9,539 bases of DNA from Clostridia bacterium (GTDB taxonomy: Bacteria; Bacillota; Clostridia; Christensenellales; Aristaeellaceae): positions 1 through 9,539 of the forward strand of contig JAFPYA010000057.1 in assembly GCA_017412445.1 (NCBI GenBank). Reading direction: 5' to 3'. A program made the position numbers and the translations under genes. The notes beneath the pieces are model-generated. The model searched no databases and had not been told where the DNA came from. It worked only from the letters and a program-made list of their open reading frames with translations. Below are positions 6,178 to 9,539 of the stretch, one piece after another. Positions within the stretch are counted from its first letter, which is position 1. Every line of letters starts with the position of its first letter.

Positions 6178-7548
6178 TTGAGCAAGTTGCCGAACCTGTT
6201 GTTTTTCGGAATTGATTCATTAAGAAGAGACCACATGAGCCTTTACGGCTACGATCGCCTCACCACGCCCAACATAGACAAATATGTAAAGGGCGGCGTA
6301 TGCTTTGAAAACTGCTTCTCCGCTCACATTCCCACAACGCCCGGCTATTCCAACATGCTCACCGGCAGGGACGTGTTCGGCACTGGCGTAGTAGCGCTGG
6401 CGCAGAAGGAGATAGTCGAAGGCGTGCCCGTGCTCGCCGAAATACTCAGGGAAAATGGCTACGAAACCACCTGCGTTGGCTTTCAGGGCAATGCCGCGGG
6501 CAGGGGCTACGACAACTACATTTCCTTCCCGGGCTGGGGACCCGACCATGACGACGGCAGAGCGCACAAGGCGCAGAACCTGAACGATGTCAGCATACCG
6601 GAGCTTGAGCGTTTGGCTAAGGGCGACAAGCCCTTCTTCCTGTTCATGCGCCATATGGACCCGCATTCACCTTACCTTTCTCCCGAACCCTTCATGCACA
6701 TGTTCTTTCAGGGCGACGCGTTCGATCCGAACGACAAGCGCATGCAAAAGGTTTACGACTTTAAGCCCTTCGGCGACTATATTGGCTCCTGGGTTCCCGA
6801 CGGCTGCACGAATCCCGATTACGTGATAGCTCAGTACGACGGGTCTGTGGCTTATATGGACAGCTGTATTCAGGCGGTGCTTGAAAAGCTTCACGCGCTG
6901 GGCCTTGAAGAGAATACGATAGTCGTGTTTGTCTCAGACCACGGCGAGACGCTCTATGACCACGACTGTTATTTTGATCACCACGGTCTCTACGAGCCTA
7001 CGCTAACCGTGCCTTTTGCCGTTGTATGGAAGAATCATCTTCCCACCGGCGTAAGGGTAAAGGACTACATGCAGCTTAAGGACGTAACGCCCACCATCCT
7101 CGACATTATGGGCATTGAAACTGACCTGCCCTTCGACGGCAAGAGCCTTTTGCCGCGCGTAAAGGGAGAATGGCTGGAGCAGGAGCCCGAATTCTATATC
7201 ACTGAGTGCACCTGGATGCGCAAGCACGGCTGGCGCACGCCCGTATGGAAGCTCATCTGTTCCTTGGAGCCGGATTTCCACTTTAAGCCTATGGTCGAGC
7301 TCTACAATCTTATAAAGGATCCGTGTGAAAACAACAACGTGGCCGACTTGTATCCGGACGTCGTAGAGGTACTCAAAAAGCGCATGGAGGCATGGATTGC
7401 AAAGCGCACCGAGGAAACCGGCAGACCCAATCCCATTGATGTCAACTTCCTCATGAACGACAGACCATTTAAATCCTCTCAGGAGGCATATGACAGCAAG
7501 TACATCGGCGGCATAGCCGATGCGGTTAAGCTTCAACAGAAGAATTGA
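6178..7548 (+). CDS. Sulfatase-superfamily hydrolase with Thr at the formylglycine position
   Basis: A 456-residue cytoplasmic enzyme (no signal peptide) of the sulfatase/alkaline phosphatase superfamily. The N-terminus has LLFFGIDSLRRDHMSLYGY with metal-binding Asp13, then TPNID (30-34). The segment equivalent to the sulfatase C/S-x-P-x-R signature reads TTPGYSNMLTGRD (53-65): Thr53 replaces the Cys or Ser that is converted to formylglycine, and Tyr57 replaces Arg. Other superfamily motifs remain: MDPHSPY (160-166), FVSDHGE (251-257, Asp254 and His255), HHGLYEPTLTVPF (268-280), DVTPTILD (302-309) and the C-terminal LYNLIKDPCENNNVADL. A Thr nucleophile is known in nucleotide pyrophosphatase/phosphodiesterases of this superfamily, so a phosphodi- or monoester, phosphonate or transfer reaction is at least as likely as sulfate ester hydrolysis. 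It is 12 bp after the isomerase gene and 14 bp before the oxidoreductase. Confidence 0.88.
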   Translation: MSKLPNLLFFGIDSLRRDHMSLYGYDRLTTPNIDKYVKGGVCFENCFSAHIPTTPGYSNMLTGRDVFGTGVVALAQKEIVEGVPVLAEILRENGYETTCVGFQGNAAGRGYDNYISFPGWGPDHDDGRAHKAQNLNDVSIPELERLAKGDKPFFLFMRHMDPHSPYLSPEPFMHMFFQGDAFDPNDKRMQKVYDFKPFGDYIGSWVPDGCTNPDYVIAQYDGSVAYMDSCIQAVLEKLHALGLEENTIVVFVSDHGETLYDHDCYFDHHGLYEPTLTVPFAVVWKNHLPTGVRVKDYMQLKDVTPTILDIMGIETDLPFDGKSLLPRVKGEWLEQEPEFYITECTWMRKHGWRTPVWKLICSLEPDFHFKPMVELYNLIKDPCENNNVADLYPDVVEVLKKRMEAWIAKRTEETGRPNPIDVNFLMNDRPFKSSQEAYDSKYIGGIADAVKLQQKN

Positions 7549-7550
7549 TC

Positions 7551-7557
7551 GGAGGAG
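7551..7557 (+). promoter_or_regulatory. Ribosome binding site GGAGGAG deciding the oxidoreductase start
   Basis: GGAGGAG lies 5 bp before ATG 7563. The frame is also open from TTG 7545, but that start would place the ribosome binding site inside the gene, so ATG 7563 is preferred. Confidence 0.85.
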
Positions 7558-7562
7558 ACAAC

Positions 7563-8660
7563 ATGCTTAAATGTGCTGTTGTGGGTATGGGCGGAATAGG
7601 AAATACCCACGCCAAGTGTTATAAAGAAGATCCACTGGCCGAGCTGGTGGCGGTTTGTGACCTAGTGAAGGAAAAGGCTGATGCGGCAGCTGAAAAATAC
7701 GGCGTAAAAGCGTTCTATGACGAGGAAGAGATGCTCAAGGCCATGCCCGAAATCGACGTGGTGAGCGTAACTACCTCAGGCTACGACAACGGCTCCATGC
7801 ACTTTGAGCCTGCTATGCTGGCACTCAGCTACGGCAAGAACGTACTTGTGGAAAAGCCCATCTGCGCGGATATACTCGACGCCAGAGAGCTGGTAAATTA
7901 CGCGTCCAAGCAAAAGCTCTACCTTGGCTGCGACCTCAACCACTACTTCACTCAGCCAGCCTTCGATGCGGACAAGCTCATAGCCGATAAAAAGATAGGC
8001 GAGCTCGTGTACTGCCTGCACAAGGTGGGCTTTAATGGCGCGGAGAATAAATACTCCGGCCCCGGCTCGCCCCGCTGGCAGACGCCGTACAGTCATCTCA
8101 AGGCCTTCTGCGCTCACCCGTTCAGCGTCATGAGGCACTTCTGCGGAGATATAATCGCGGTTCAGGCGTTTTTGTCTAAGCCAGGCGTGCGCGCCACGGG
8201 CTGCGATCCCATGCTCTCGATCAACTCCATACATGTCAAGTTCGCAAACGGCGGTGTGGGCTACCTTATCAGCCAGCGCGGAGACGCGATGTTCGGTCTG
8301 GGAGGCTGGTGGAGCTACGAGCATGCCGGCACAAAGGGCACCTTCTGCATTGAAAACTGTGTGGAAAAGCTGCACTACTGGAATATAGACGAGGTTGAGA
8401 ATCCAGGCATGGCGACACCGGCTCCCAAAACCACCGACTATGGGGTAAAGGAATTCTCTGCCACGTTCCCGGTCAGAATTCACGCGTACCTCGAAGACGT
8501 TTCAAACAAGGTGCCAAGAGAATATCTCAGAGCTTCCGGCAGGGACGCCCTTGCCACGCTCGAGTATACCTTCGCTGCGATCAAGAGCTACGAAAACGGC
8601 GGCGCCCTCGTCGTACCTGAGCTGCTGCCCGCTTTCCATGGCGATATTACAAGAATCTGA
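7563..8660 (+). CDS. Gfo/Idh/MocA family oxidoreductase
   Basis: A 365-residue NAD(P)-dependent sugar or cyclitol dehydrogenase-like protein. The Rossmann fold shows CAVVGMGGIGNTHAKCY (GxGxxG at 8-13) and Asp33 at the end of the second strand (VAVCD), suggesting NAD. The family EKP motif is present (residues 97-99, Lys98) in VLVEKPICAD. In inositol dehydrogenase the catalytic set is Lys, Asp and His (D-x-x-x-H); here the corresponding stretch AFCAHPFSVMRHFCGD has His185 but Ala181 at the Asp position. The C-terminal domain is the usual alpha/beta substrate-binding sheet (INSIHVKFANGGVGYLISQRG and YEHAGTKGTFCIEN). Its stop overlaps the start of the next sulfatase (TGATG). The substrate is not known; the operon suggests a sugar, cyclitol or glycoside. 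Confidence 0.92.
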   Translation: MLKCAVVGMGGIGNTHAKCYKEDPLAELVAVCDLVKEKADAAAEKYGVKAFYDEEEMLKAMPEIDVVSVTTSGYDNGSMHFEPAMLALSYGKNVLVEKPICADILDARELVNYASKQKLYLGCDLNHYFTQPAFDADKLIADKKIGELVYCLHKVGFNGAENKYSGPGSPRWQTPYSHLKAFCAHPFSVMRHFCGDIIAVQAFLSKPGVRATGCDPMLSINSIHVKFANGGVGYLISQRGDAMFGLGGWWSYEHAGTKGTFCIENCVEKLHYWNIDEVENPGMATPAPKTTDYGVKEFSATFPVRIHAYLEDVSNKVPREYLRASGRDALATLEYTFAAIKSYENGGALVVPELLPAFHGDITRI

Positions 8661-9271
8661 TGAATATACTGCTCATAAACGCGGACCAGCTTCGCCACGA
8701 TTCACTGGGCTATAGGGGCTTGAGACCCGTAAAAACGCCCAATATTGATGCACTCGCGGCAGAATCGCTGGTTTATGAAAACGCCTTTACGCCGTTGCCG
8801 GTTTGTTCGCCGGCGCGGCAGGCGTTGCTCTCAGGCAGAAGACCCGATTATTTCGGCGCGCAATGGAATTACGACTTCATGCCAACTCCTGAGCTCGATC
8901 CCGCCATATGCTGGCCTCAGGCGCTTTCGAGCACCGACCGCAGGCTTGGGTACGTTGGAAGGTTTCATGTCTCTGCAATGCACAAGCCCGCCGCTTTCGG
9001 ATTTCACGACTTCGTGGATATGCATTCCTACAACGCCGAAATAAAGGAGCGGTTTCCCGATGCCCAGTATTCAGGCGGCTGGCTTGGCTGCAAAAGCCCC
9101 ATCCCGCTTGAGTACAGCCGCACTCATTGGCAGGCAAAACGCGCTTCCGAGCTGCTGGGGCTATACACAGCGAGCGACAAGCCCTGGCTTTTGTGGGTTG
9201 ACTTTGAAGAGCCGCATCTGCCGTGCCGCCCTCGGAACCCTTTTCGGACATGTACAAGCCTGAGGATATGA
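8660..9271 (+). CDS. Sulfatase (formylglycine type), N-terminal part ending at a frameshift
   Basis: The N-terminal 203 residues of a canonical type I sulfatase. It shows NILLINADQLRHDSLGYRG with metal ligand Asp9, TPNIDALA (26-33), the formylglycine signature Cys49-Ser50-Pro51-Ala52-Arg53 followed by QALLSGR, GYVGRFHVS (97-105, equivalent of the GKWH motif) and WVDFEEPHLPCRP (179-191). The last 12 residues or so look unrelated to sulfatases, because the reading frame is wrong after about 9229; the true frame resumes one base back (see the fragment from 9232). There is no signal peptide, so the enzyme would be cytoplasmic. In an anaerobe the Cys would be matured by a radical SAM anSME; none is in the window. 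The start overlaps the previous stop (TGATG), with no obvious ribosome binding site of its own, pointing to translational coupling. Confidence 0.85.
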   Translation: MNILLINADQLRHDSLGYRGLRPVKTPNIDALAAESLVYENAFTPLPVCSPARQALLSGRRPDYFGAQWNYDFMPTPELDPAICWPQALSSTDRRLGYVGRFHVSAMHKPAAFGFHDFVDMHSYNAEIKERFPDAQYSGGWLGCKSPIPLEYSRTHWQAKRASELLGLYTASDKPWLLWVDFEEPHLPCRPRNPFRTCTSLRI

Positions 9272-9539
9272 CGCCCTGGGACGGCTGGGGTGACGATTTT
9301 GAGGACAAGCCCTACATCCAAAAACAGCAGACATTGTCCTGGGGCACGGATAAACTTACCTGGAATGACTTTGCGCCCATGGTGGCAAGATATTTCGGCT
9401 GCATCTCTCAGCTCGACGACGCAATTGGTATAATACTGAACACACTCAGACAATCCGGCCAGTACGACGATACTCTCATAATCTTCACGTCCGATCACGG
9501 CGATATGTGCGCCAGCCACTCAATGCTTGACAAGCATTA
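9232..9539 (+). pseudogene. Continuation of the sulfatase in the -1 frame, truncated by the window end
   Basis: From the TCG codon at 9232 this frame, with no stop to the window end, reads S-E-P-F-S-D-M-Y-K-P and continues with clear sulfatase sequence: a Trp-rich insert, MVARYFGCISQLDDAIG, LRQSGQYDDTLIIFTSDHGD and then ASHSMLDKH. The SDHGD and DKH motifs hold the metal-binding Asp/His and the sulfate-contacting Lys. Joining the two frames needs one extra base in CCC 9229-9231, giving R-P-S-E-P-F across the junction. The simplest readings are a one-base deletion (a pseudogene) or a sequencing or assembly error. No X-XXY-YYZ slippery heptamer is present, so programmed frameshifting is unlikely. 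Confidence 0.85.

Noticed and set aside
7776..8483. A 235-codon open frame on the minus strand
   Set aside because: It is antisense to the Gfo/Idh/MocA gene and has no family motifs or ribosome binding site; a shadow frame.
9224..9240. Programmed -1 frameshift in the second sulfatase
   Set aside because: There is no X-XXY-YYZ slippery heptamer and no clear stimulatory structure was seen; sulfatases are not known to use recoding.

Overview
The window looks like the chromosome of an anaerobic, moderately GC-rich member of the Bacillota (Clostridia or a close relative). This rests on AGGAGG-type ribosome binding sites, TTG as an occasional start, clean TTGAxx/TATAAT promoters, a TatD-associated radical SAM protein, an AlkZ-related protein of the type found in Clostridia, and the yggS, recX, yebC and murI housekeeping genes. 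The exact taxon cannot be read from the sequence. There are no tRNA, rRNA, CRISPR, IS or phage signatures.

Left part (1-2937, + strand): four closely packed genes, probably one operon. They encode an AlkZ-related protein, a YggS/PLPBP-type PLP homeostasis protein, a pyridoxal/pyridoxamine kinase that overlaps it by ATGA, and a small radical SAM protein. The central pair is a vitamin B6 module: the kinase makes the phosphorylated vitamers and the YggS protein binds and buffers PLP.

Middle (2941-5259): recX lies on the minus strand, tail to tail with the radical SAM gene (3 bp apart) and head to head with yebC across a 128 bp intergenic region that carries a good promoter for each direction. 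yebC is followed by a textbook hairpin terminator lying only a few bases before the murI ribosome binding site, so murI probably depends on readthrough or on a promoter inside yebC.

Right part (5308 to the end, + strand): a strong promoter starts a tightly coupled accessory operon. It encodes a TIM-barrel sugar isomerase/epimerase-like protein, a sulfatase-superfamily hydrolase whose formylglycine position is Thr instead of Cys, a Gfo/Idh/MocA oxidoreductase with Ala at the usual catalytic Asp, and a second sulfatase with a canonical C-S-P-A-R site. The second sulfatase is interrupted by an apparent one-base deletion near 9229-9231 and then runs off the window. None of the four proteins has a signal peptide, so the pathway appears to act in the cytoplasm on a small imported substrate, perhaps a sulfated or phospho-substituted sugar, cyclitol or glycoside. 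The substrate is unknown. This operon, with two alkaline-phosphatase-superfamily enzymes of different nucleophile type around a sugar redox/isomerase pair, is the best candidate for an undescribed pathway in the window.
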